A stretch of 64,000 nt of DNA. It comes from Paenibacillus durus. Lineage in GTDB: Bacteria > Bacillota > Bacilli > Paenibacillales > Paenibacillaceae. The stretch spans positions 620,001 through 684,000 of the forward strand of contig NZ_CP009288.1 of the NCBI RefSeq assembly GCF_000756615.1, written 5' to 3'. The position numbers were made by a program, and so were the translations under genes. The notes beneath the pieces are model-generated. The model did no database searches and was not told the origin of the DNA. It was given only the letters and a program-made list of their open reading frames with translations. Below, piece after piece: positions 1-6,604 of this stretch; the first letter of the stretch is position 1, and each line of letters starts with the position of its first letter.

Positions 1-432
1 AATGACCCGAGCTGGTATATCCCGTTCATGCAGACGGCTCGGGACATTATGGAGGAAGAAGCCTTTTGGAAGCCTGACCCAAACAGCAGCAGTATCGCTG
101 AGCTTACCCAGCATCTGCTGTATTGGAATGAAACGTGGCAGATCAGGTACCAGCAGCGCCGGATGGACGCTGTGCCCGCTGTTGGAGATAACAACGACAG
201 CTTTGTCATACCGGAGAACACTACATTTCGCGACTTGAGTGCAGAGCTACTGAAGGTGCTTTTAGGGTGGCAGGAGCTGCTGACCGATGAAAGCCTCGAA
301 ACCGGGGTGACAGGATTTCCAGCGCCGGCTAAATGGTGGGAGATCATCAGCAATGCAGCAACCCACAATGCCTATCATATTGGGCAAATGGTCTATATCC
401 GTAAGCTGTGGAAGGCGAATATGAGGGAATAG
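1..432 (+). CDS. DinB-family protein (5' end outside the window)
   Basis: Frame 1 is open from the first base, reading NDPSWYIPFM before the first ATG at 28, so the gene starts upstream of the window. The protein has the DinB/YfiT four-helix character. Histidines lie in a helix reading THNAYHIGQM near the C-terminus, where the family's metal-binding histidine sits. DinB-like proteins are small metal-dependent, often thiol-dependent enzymes of varied use (bacillithiol transferases and others), so no substrate can be named. A bidirectional terminator follows at 499-546, shared with the convergent tlp gene. The fold assignment is good; the function is unknown. Confidence 0.8.
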   Translation, partial: NDPSWYIPFMQTARDIMEEEAFWKPDPNSSSIAELTQHLLYWNETWQIRYQQRRMDAVPAVGDNNDSFVIPENTTFRDLSAELLKVLLGWQELLTDESLETGVTGFPAPAKWWEIISNAATHNAYHIGQMVYIRKLWKANMRE

Positions 433-498
433 GGTGCGGGGTAGTGATTGCGGACCGTGTAACCTAGTTATCCGTACCGGGTTATGGGCTCACGAAAA

Positions 499-546
499 AG
501 CAGATCCGGCCTCGCTTGAATTTCTGGCCGGATCTGCTGTTTTTAA
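499..546. terminator. Bidirectional terminator between dinB-like gene and tlp
   Basis: A 13-bp perfect stem (AGCAGATCCGGCC with GGCCGGATCTGCT) has a 14-nt loop. A T run follows on the plus side and an A run precedes it, giving a T run on the minus strand. It serves both convergent genes. Confidence 0.85.
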
Positions 547-771
547 CTACTCTTTCGAATGCGCCGCTTCGTCCTTCACTTCTTCCCGGAAGCCTTTAAT
601 GCTTTCTTTACGGCGCTCATTCTTGTCTTCGATTTGCTTACGTTCCTCGCTGCTGATTTCCGAGGCAAATTCATTTAAATAGTCCTCAGCTTCATGAAGA
701 TTTCTCTGTGTATTCTGAATACTTTGCTGTAAATGCTCGACATTATCCGCCCGATTATCCGGTTTTGCCAT
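547..771 (-). CDS. tlp: Small acid-soluble spore protein Tlp
   Basis: The 74-residue, highly charged, helix-prone protein opens MAKPDNRADNVEHLQ, which is the signature of the Tlp (thioredoxin-like) minor small acid-soluble spore protein family. It is known from spores of Bacillus and relatives and made in the forespore. There is no cysteine and no signal peptide. AGGAGG lies nine bases upstream of the ATG. The gene stands alone and ends at the terminator at 499-546. Its presence is one of the clearest signs that the host forms endospores. I could not identify a convincing SigG or SigF promoter by eye. Confidence 0.9.
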   Translation of the reverse strand: MAKPDNRADNVEHLQQSIQNTQRNLHEAEDYLNEFASEISSEERKQIEDKNERRKESIKGFREEVKDEAAHSKE

Positions 772-900
772 TCGTTATCGCCTCCTGGAGTTTAAAGTGC
801 TTATTGGAGCACTAACAGGTAGCTTGATCGCGATTGGAGGATTTTATGCAAATCACAGGTATCCAGATAAGAGAAGAAGATTGTGGGGGAGGTTAATGAT

Positions 901-1683
901 ATGATCATTGGTTCATTACAAATGAATGTAGAAAAAAAGGATAAGATAAAAAACTTAAACACAATTGAGAAGCTAATCAATCATTCGGTAGATTCGGTTG
1001 ATTTGGTTGTCATGCCTGAGCTATTCTCAACAGGTTATTTTTTTGACTCAGCAAGCGAATTGATGGAAATCGCAGAAGAAATTCCTAACGGATATACAAC
1101 AAACAGGCTTAGTGGAATTGCTAAAAGTTCAAATTGTCATTTCGTTGGAGCTATTGTAGAAAAAGAAAAGAGTCATCTTTATATTACTGCAATCGTAGTA
1201 GGCCCATCAGGTTATATTGGAAAGCAAAGGAAGAGACATCTTACAGATCATGAATTAGAATTTTTCTCTTGTGGAGAGGACTCGAATGTCTTTGATATCA
1301 ATGGTTGTAAGATAGGAGTTGTAATATGTTTCGAAGGGTGGTTCCCGGAAAGCTCAAGAGAATTAATGCTAAAAGGGGCACAAATCATTTGTCATTCCGC
1401 ATTAACCTGTCAGGAAAGAACACTGGATATCATGAGAATCCGGGCGATTGAAAACAAAGCGTATTTGATTTTAGCCAATAGTATAAGCACCGAGTATCTT
1501 AATAAGGAGGCCATCACCTTTAGAGGAGACAGCAGAGTAATCGATTATGATGGAAATATTTTGGTCAATGCAGGACAAGAAGAGAAACTAATCACAGTAG
1601 AAGTAAATGAAGAACATACGATTCGTAAAGATTTGGATGACTGTAAGGATTTGATTGCGGAAGTTAAAAAGCATACATACTAA
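901..1683 (+). CDS. Carbon-nitrogen hydrolase (nitrilase superfamily)
   Basis: About 260 residues form one CN-hydrolase domain. The catalytic Glu is in VVMPELFSTGYF, the Lys in the KQRKRHL segment and the nucleophilic Cys in GVVICFEGWFPE, in the usual E-K-C order. Members hydrolyse amides or nitriles such as omega-amides and N-carbamoyl compounds; the substrate cannot be told. A start at GTG 883 is possible, but GGGGGAGG at 885-892 sits eight bases before ATG 901, so 901 is preferred. The gene is clearly AT-richer than the core of the window, suggesting recent acquisition. A terminator follows at 1826-1857. Confidence 0.85.
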   Translation: MIIGSLQMNVEKKDKIKNLNTIEKLINHSVDSVDLVVMPELFSTGYFFDSASELMEIAEEIPNGYTTNRLSGIAKSSNCHFVGAIVEKEKSHLYITAIVVGPSGYIGKQRKRHLTDHELEFFSCGEDSNVFDINGCKIGVVICFEGWFPESSRELMLKGAQIICHSALTCQERTLDIMRIRAIENKAYLILANSISTEYLNKEAITFRGDSRVIDYDGNILVNAGQEEKLITVEVNEEHTIRKDLDDCKDLIAEVKKHTY

Positions 1684-1825
1684 TATATAAACCGACAATT
1701 TTTGGTATTTACTTATTTCCTGCTTATCCATTACTTACACTTCCAGAATAATGGTAATTTCGCGGATTATTTTTATTTACTATGTTAGTATAATCTTTGT
1801 AATTTTCTTCATAACCTTTTCTTTT

Positions 1826-1857
1826 CCTCCAGATTTGGGTGATCTGGAGGTTTTTTT
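1826..1857 (+). terminator. Rho-independent terminator after the nitrilase gene
   Basis: A 9-bp perfect stem (CCTCCAGAT with ATCTGGAGG) and a 7-nt loop are followed by seven T. Confidence 0.85.
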
Positions 1858-1984
1858 GTTCTAAACTTGGGGACAGTGCTTTAGCAGCTGAACGCCAGAC
1901 GATGAACCAGATCGACCTGTTCGTCGTGGAAATCAGGGTTATGTAAATGTGATGTGGACCGGACCGCAGCATTGGGAAGGGCCG

Positions 1985-2129
1985 ATTGATTTATAGGGCT
2001 GTTAGAACAAGGCGAGCTCCTCGAATTGGGTCGCTTTGAGAAAATCTGGGCGGGAAAAATCCGCTCATTGTACACTCTTGGCGAGACAATTGGGAGGAGC
2101 TTGCGGCCTTTTTAATAGCTAAAGAAGCT
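1985..2129 (+). pseudogene. Remnant of an IS256-type (mutator) transposase
   Basis: Reading 2017-2052 and then shifting one base gives LLELGRFEKIW followed by GKNPLIVHSWRDNWEELAAF and a stop at about 2129. The W-x-x-N-W-E-x-L-x-x-F pattern is typical of the C-terminal part of IS256-family transposases. The shift falls near an A5 run, and the conserved EIRK segment that should follow is missing, so this is a short decayed fragment. The flanking stretch 1860-1985 has other short open pieces that I cannot place. The family call rests on pattern memory and is moderate. Confidence 0.4.
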
Positions 2130-2848
2130 TAGCCTCGGGATACAAATTTTCTAATGTTTTTCACTTTCAGCACTTTAACATTTCTTGTTAAGAGAGATTT
2201 ATCGCTTACGATCCAGGTATGATCTATAGAGTTCCTTCTGCGGATCGCGTAGAAGTTGTGTGGACTTCCTGAATAAATCTTAAAGCCTTTTGCCCGGCTG
2301 TCGGAACAAAACTTTACACATTCGCCCCGATTTCGATTGGGAAAATGAACCTTGCTGAACACATGCCGTTTTACGAGCAGGGTCGCTCCTTGAACAAGGG
2401 GAACATGCTTATTAGCCATATTAAAGTAACGAAGCAGAAGAGTTTTTTTACCATTCAAATACATATAGTGGGCTCGTTTGCCTGCAATATCGGCGTTTGT
2501 CTTTAACAAGATTCGCACACTATCTGTTAAATAGCCTGGAGCATAATAATCGTCATCATCGAATTTGGCTATTAGGCTGTATTTAGATATTTTAACTCCG
2601 TAATTCAGGCATTGACCAAGCGATACATGCTCCGGCAAGCTGTAAATCCTTACGTTCTTATATGATTTTGCCGCATTTATATACTCGTTCATCTTCAGGT
2701 TGTTATGATTTAATATGACGATAAGCTCTTTATTCCGATAATTCTGTCTGCTGTAGTTATGAAAAAGGGTGTCCATGCATTGCCGCCGTTTGGTGCAAGT
2801 AATGATGGAAACCGCATTCTGAGTACGGGAGATATCGGGTCCCGCCAT
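2129..2848 (-). CDS. GT2-family glycosyltransferase, downstream paralogue
   Basis: The 239-residue GT-A domain has VSIITCTKRR at the N-terminus, a DDDDYY nucleotide-sugar/metal motif, and the tail HTWIVSDKSLL also found in its neighbour. It is paralogous over its full length to the gene just upstream, whose TAA stop overlaps this ATG by one base (TAATG), so the two are translationally coupled. The neighbour has GEDDLF where GT2 enzymes carry the catalytic acidic pair; this copy reads GECVKF. That raises the possibility of lost or altered catalysis. Relatives in spore formers often decorate spore surface or wall polymers, which is inference here. Confidence 0.8.
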   Translation of the reverse strand: MAGPDISRTQNAVSIITCTKRRQCMDTLFHNYSRQNYRNKELIVILNHNNLKMNEYINAAKSYKNVRIYSLPEHVSLGQCLNYGVKISKYSLIAKFDDDDYYAPGYLTDSVRILLKTNADIAGKRAHYMYLNGKKTLLLRYFNMANKHVPLVQGATLLVKRHVFSKVHFPNRNRGECVKFCSDSRAKGFKIYSGSPHNFYAIRRRNSIDHTWIVSDKSLLTRNVKVLKVKNIRKFVSRG

Positions 2849-3585
2849 TAGAGAACGCCCTTTGGCTTTCTTTGTGCAAATCGCTTGTAATTCTTAACAT
2901 TAGGGATTGTTCTATGGTGGGCGATCAGTTCTTTGTCGCTGATGATCCAGGTATGGTTGGATGAATTTTTCCTGCGGATGGCCACAAAGTTAAATCTTCC
3001 TGCAGAATACACCTTGTATCCTTTCCTCTTGCTTCTTACGCAAAACAGATCATCCTCACCAACGCTTTGATTGGGAAACCTCACCTTGTTTAATACGTCC
3101 CGCTTAATAACGAGCGTCGCGCCTGGAAGCTTGGTTGCGGGCCGATTTTCATCTTGGGGAAACCGAAGAATAAGAGTCTTTGATCCACGCAGATACATAT
3201 AATGTGCGCGCTTTCCTATGATATCCGCTTTAGTTCTTTTAAATGCCTGCAAGCTGTCGGTCAAATAATAGGGGGCGTAATAATCGTCGTCATCGAACTT
3301 GGCAATGTAGCTGTTTTTCGCTTTCCGGACGGCATAGTTTAAACAAGCACCGAGAGATTGATGTCCCGGAACGCGGAAAACTTGTATGTTTTTATGCTTT
3401 TTCGCTAAGCGCTGATAGGGTGCAAGCGGTATTTTATCGTTGTTGACAATAATGATGAGTTCTTTCCGTGGATGACGCTGTCTAATGTAATTATTAATAA
3501 TGTTTCCTATATAACCTTGGCGATTCGTGCAGGTAATAATGGAAACTCCCTGCTGTTTGATAGATTTTCTTGGGCTGGCTTCCAT
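2848..3585 (-). CDS. GT2-family glycosyltransferase, upstream paralogue
   Basis: The protein has about 245 residues in a single GT-A fold: VSIITCTNRQ at the N-terminus, AKFDDDDYYAP as the DxD region and VGEDDLFC carrying the expected acidic catalytic residues. The frame is open to an ATG at 3624, but AAGGGGAG lies seven bases before the ATG at 3585, which is the better start. There is no transmembrane segment, so it is probably cytosolic. It forms a two-gene operon with the downstream paralogue. The acceptor is unknown; a role in surface glycan synthesis is likely. Confidence 0.8.
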   Translation of the reverse strand: MEASPRKSIKQQGVSIITCTNRQGYIGNIINNYIRQRHPRKELIIIVNNDKIPLAPYQRLAKKHKNIQVFRVPGHQSLGACLNYAVRKAKNSYIAKFDDDDYYAPYYLTDSLQAFKRTKADIIGKRAHYMYLRGSKTLILRFPQDENRPATKLPGATLVIKRDVLNKVRFPNQSVGEDDLFCVRSKRKGYKVYSAGRFNFVAIRRKNSSNHTWIISDKELIAHHRTIPNVKNYKRFAQRKPKGVL

Positions 3586-3793
3586 CACATCGCTCCCCTT
3601 ATCCGTGATACTAGAATATCTCACTATACAATATGTAATTGCTAGACGAGGGTAACGGCATATCCACCATGGCGTATAAGCACAAAAATAGACGGTACAG
3701 GCAGCGGCTGCGAGGCGCCGATATTAAAGCCGAACTGCTCGGCTATGCCTACTGTTCGGACGCTTATCCTGTCACATTACCCGTGCCAGCGTT

Positions 3794-4675
3794 CTACCAT
3801 ACTTTTGACCATTTCTCGCGATAGCAAACGGTTTCGAAGCCAATACTGGTGTAGAACTCGGGAGCACCGCCAAAACAATATGTGGCTCCAAATTTGTGTG
3901 TGTGCTTCATCGATTCGGTTATTGCAATGGTTGCAAGCCCCATTCTGCGGTACCGCGGATCAGTCACAAGCGGCTCGATATAAGCAAAATCATTAACCTC
4001 GTCCATCCACATGCCTGCAAAACAGGCATATTCTCCGTTTGGCGCCTTAATAATGGTGGTGAGGTCTTTTCGGAAATGGGGTGCGCTCTGCATGAGCATT
4101 CTGCAATCCAAATCATCATCAGGTTCATCCTCATGATCGAAACCCCGCCATAACACATCATGGATTTTGCGAAAATCATTTTCATCCTCTAAGGTTATGA
4201 TTGAAAATCCCTCCGGCAATACCCTTTCATGAAATCCATTTTCATATTTGAAGACCGTAATGGGCGCGCTCCAATCTTTGCCGTATCCTTTTTGTAAGAG
4301 TGCTTTCTTTAGCTGATCTTCATAGTCAAATACATAAATATCAAGGCTTTTTTGATGATTGGCGACTTTGGACAGCTCTTTTTCCGCATAATCGATCATG
4401 CCCGGCTTCATATACTCGTATCCGGTTTTGGTTAGAAAGTAACATTCCCCTAGATCCAGTTCATAACAGGCGACAGCAGCGATCTCCCCGTTATCCTCCC
4501 AAATGCCAAATCGGTGTGTCAGATTATGATTAAAGTAAGGATGGGTATGAGCATATTCCCAGAACGGTTGCGGGATATTGCCGCCCAGTTGGTATCGCTG
4601 AAAGTTGCGCCGAATGAATTCATTGACACGCTCAAAATCCGACAGCAATTTATATCTCCTAAATGTGATGCTCAA
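3794..4675 (-). CDS. GNAT-family N-acetyltransferase, two-lobed
   Basis: The 293-residue protein holds a degenerate N-terminal lobe and a typical C-terminal GNAT domain. The latter contains EPLVTDPRYRRMGLATIAI, with the R-x-x-G-x-A type acetyl-CoA phosphate loop, followed by FYTSIGFETV. The start is TTG at 4675, set by GGGAGG eight bases upstream. Two-lobed GNAT proteins of this size are common in Paenibacillus and Bacillus and mostly lack known substrates. It is monocistronic and divergent from the APH-type gene at 5224. Confidence 0.82.
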   Translation of the reverse strand: MSITFRRYKLLSDFERVNEFIRRNFQRYQLGGNIPQPFWEYAHTHPYFNHNLTHRFGIWEDNGEIAAVACYELDLGECYFLTKTGYEYMKPGMIDYAEKELSKVANHQKSLDIYVFDYEDQLKKALLQKGYGKDWSAPITVFKYENGFHERVLPEGFSIITLEDENDFRKIHDVLWRGFDHEDEPDDDLDCRMLMQSAPHFRKDLTTIIKAPNGEYACFAGMWMDEVNDFAYIEPLVTDPRYRRMGLATIAITESMKHTHKFGATYCFGGAPEFYTSIGFETVCYREKWSKVW

Positions 4676-4770
4676 TTCGTTATCCTCCCAATACGCGTAT
4701 TGTTGACCGGTTCAGCTTTCTTTCCTTGGCATTTCAGATATGCCTATCCCGTTAGGGCTGCCTGAAGAAC

Positions 4771-4804
4771 AAAAAAACTGCAAGAAGGCAGTGCCTTCTT
4801 ACAG
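4771..4804 (-). terminator. Minus-strand terminator with no recognised upstream gene
   Basis: The arms CTGCAAGAAGGCA and TGCCTTCTTACAG pair with one mismatch around a one-base loop. On the minus strand the stem is followed by seven T. The transcript it ends would start inside 4805-5060. Confidence 0.7.
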
Positions 4805-5064
4805 TCCTTTATTTCAACTTGGCCTCGGACATGACAGTACAAATAAAACGAATGTTGTTTATCCGTCATCCGAAATCGGCCGTATGAAATTCCAGTTCTA
4901 TAAGCTGACTCTTCTACCTGCTAAAAGAGCACACCAAGCAACCTAACAAGATAGGCATGGTACCCTTCTTTGTATCCTTTTTGATGTACGAATATCAATG
5001 GATTAGCAAGTAGTAATTATCAACTTATATTACCTCCCTCAGCGGTTATATAGAAATAATATCC

Positions 5065-5099
5065 AAAAAAGCCCCGGGAATCAAATTCCTTGGGCTTTT
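5065..5099. terminator. Bidirectional terminator in the 4.7-5.2 kb spacer
   Basis: AAAAGCCC...GGGCTTTT with an inner GGGAAT/ATTCC pairing and T runs on both strands. It lies about 125 bases upstream of the APH-type start. Confidence 0.7.
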
Positions 5100-5223
5100 C
5101 ATATGGCTATTTTTGCAAAGACCTTATTCAACATCATAACAAATCGCCAAGAAACAGTCTATACTTTTTTTTCCAAATCACCTATATTGATCATGCAATA
5201 ATTCAATAGAAGGAGAGTGGAAT

Positions 5224-6210
5224 ATGGACGGATGGAGTCATTTATTACAGGGAAAACTCGGGGTTTGGGTAAAAAGGATTTTTGGAAGGGGTTATCATCC
5301 GGAAGAGGTAGTGCAGCTGCGCGGCGGAGCGCAGAAAGTCGTTTATTTGGTTCGTTGTTCGAACGGCTTTCGTTTTATTCTGTATGTTTGGGATTTGCGG
5401 ATGAACTACTTTCGGGAAGAGCTGGAGCAAGAGGAACAATCGGAACCCATATCCGGTTACGGGGGGAAACAATTTCAAACGGTTAACGCCTATCTGAGGA
5501 ACCTTCAGGTTCGTACACCGGAACTCTATCACTTTGCACCGGGAGGTCTTGAGGGCGAGGCGGATTTCGCATTTGTCGAGTACATCGATGGAAAAGAAGC
5601 CTCGGATTTCTTTCAAGCTGATCCCGAAATTCAAGATCAAGTATTCGAACCTCTTTCCGGGATGTTGAACCGAATGCATCAACAAACTAGGGGACATTGG
5701 GGGAAACTACATGAACCGATACCGGAAGCGCCTTCCGGGTGTCATTTACCCATGTTGACAAATGCTTACCGGCAGCTGGAATATTTGTCCGCTAATATTT
5801 CGGAATTTCAGAATCATCACGGCAAGTTTGTTCAAGTAATAGAAGATTTAGCTGCAAAAATCGTAACAAGATCGTGTTACAGCTTTATCCATGCTGAGCT
5901 GGGACCGAACCATGTTCTCGTGGACGATCAGTTGCGTCCGTGGCTGATCGATATCGAAGGTGCCTTGTTTTTCGATCCTGAATATGAACACAGCTTCATG
6001 GAGTTCCGGTTCGACAACTACAGACGTTACTTGAAGCATACTCAGCTGGACCCCCATAGAATGGCTTTCTATAAGCTGTATCATCATATTTCCTACAGTG
6101 CCGGTCCCCACCGGTTGCTTCAAAGAGGATATCCGGACGCAGAATTAGTTAAACAAATCATGGAGTTTAATACGCAGAGTGCCTTTCAGATTCTTACAGA
6201 TTATTTATAG
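5224..6210 (+). CDS. Aminoglycoside phosphotransferase (APH)-family kinase-like protein
   Basis: The 328-residue protein has the APH/choline-kinase fold. Its catalytic loop reads FIHAELGPNHVLVD, with Glu where many homologues have HGDLxxxN, and the metal-binding segment is WLIDIEGALFFDPEYEHS, with Asp-Ile-Glu in place of D-x-D. The N-lobe carries VVQLRGGAQKVVYLV. The family phosphorylates small molecules, including antibiotics, choline and macrolides. The proximity of rph invites a resistance role, but HAE for HGD means the substrate and even activity are open. GAAGGAGAG lies seven bases before the ATG. Confidence 0.75.
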   Translation: MDGWSHLLQGKLGVWVKRIFGRGYHPEEVVQLRGGAQKVVYLVRCSNGFRFILYVWDLRMNYFREELEQEEQSEPISGYGGKQFQTVNAYLRNLQVRTPELYHFAPGGLEGEADFAFVEYIDGKEASDFFQADPEIQDQVFEPLSGMLNRMHQQTRGHWGKLHEPIPEAPSGCHLPMLTNAYRQLEYLSANISEFQNHHGKFVQVIEDLAAKIVTRSCYSFIHAELGPNHVLVDDQLRPWLIDIEGALFFDPEYEHSFMEFRFDNYRRYLKHTQLDPHRMAFYKLYHHISYSAGPHRLLQRGYPDAELVKQIMEFNTQSAFQILTDYL

Positions 6211-6260
6211 GAGAAGCAAGGCCATTGGTGAAGCCCAACTTGTCGTTCATTTTGAAAAGA

Positions 6261-6343
6261 GAGGACCATCCATCCGGATGGCCTCTAATAAACTTGCCGT
6301 TACAGACAGCGCGATGAACCGTATCATAAGTAACGGCAAGTTC
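6261..6343 (+). repeat. Repeat copy upstream of rph (related to 9226-9292)
   Basis: The order is AGGACCATCC, a loop, GGATGGCCTCTAA, then AACTTGCCGTTAC and, 27 bases on, GTAACGGCAAGTT. The block after rph has the same parts: AGGGCCATCC, GGGCGGCCCTAA, AACTTGCTGTTAC and GTAACGGGAA. Confidence 0.55.
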
Positions 6344-6425
6344 CGGATGTTGATGAGCACTTTGCCGGACAGAAATGAAAATAACCCCTTTATTAAGGGG
6401 TTGGTCACTAAGCGTGACTCATAAA

Positions 6426-6453
6426 AAAAGAACCTGCTTTATCAGGTTCTTTT
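6426..6453 (+). terminator. Rho-independent terminator upstream of rph
   Basis: AGAACCTG and CAGGTTCT form an 8-bp stem with a 6-nt loop, with an A run before and T run after. Confidence 0.8.
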
Positions 6454-6530
6454 ATATTGCCTATATACAGACACAATGATATAATCAAATTGCAATTTTT
6501 TTGATAAAAATATTCAGAATTAACTCATCT

Positions 6531-6545
6531 TACAATTTAATTGTA
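6531..6545 (+). promoter_or_regulatory. OhrR-like operator upstream of rph
   Basis: TACAATT-T-AATTGTA is a perfect 15-bp odd palindrome about 60 bases before the rph start. It matches, from memory, the inverted repeat bound by the organic-peroxide sensor OhrR (MarR family) at Bacillus ohrA. Which regulator binds here is inference; no ohrR gene is in the window. Confidence 0.5.
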
Positions 6546-6604
6546 CCATGCCCCTAAACTCTTGTCAAATGCTTTTCTCAATTTAATTTTAGGAGAGATG
6601 TTGA

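Larger units (their letters stand above)
4676..5223. other. Gene-poor spacer with two terminators but no visible gene
   Basis: No convincing coding region lies here. A minus-strand terminator sits at 4771-4804 and a bidirectional one at 5065-5099. Each would end a transcript coming out of 4805-5060, yet that stretch has only short frames on either strand. It may hold a decayed gene or an unrecognised small RNA. Confidence 0.5.
6211..6604. other. rph leader region: hairpins, terminator and an OhrR-like operator
   Basis: This 394-base stretch has no gene. In order it holds a hairpin around 6261-6286, a 13-bp inverted repeat AACTTGCCGTTAC (6291-6303) with GTAACGGCAAGTT (6331-6343), a short hairpin AACCCCTT/AAGGGGTT at 6383-6402, a terminator at 6426-6453, an AT-rich promoter-like stretch and the palindrome at 6531-6545. 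The terminator most likely ends the APH-type transcript. Confidence 0.6.

Noticed and set aside
6211..6604. Actinomycete-type rifamycin-associated element upstream of rph
   Set aside because: The 19-bp RAE palindrome as I recall it is not present; the clear palindrome is OhrR-like instead.
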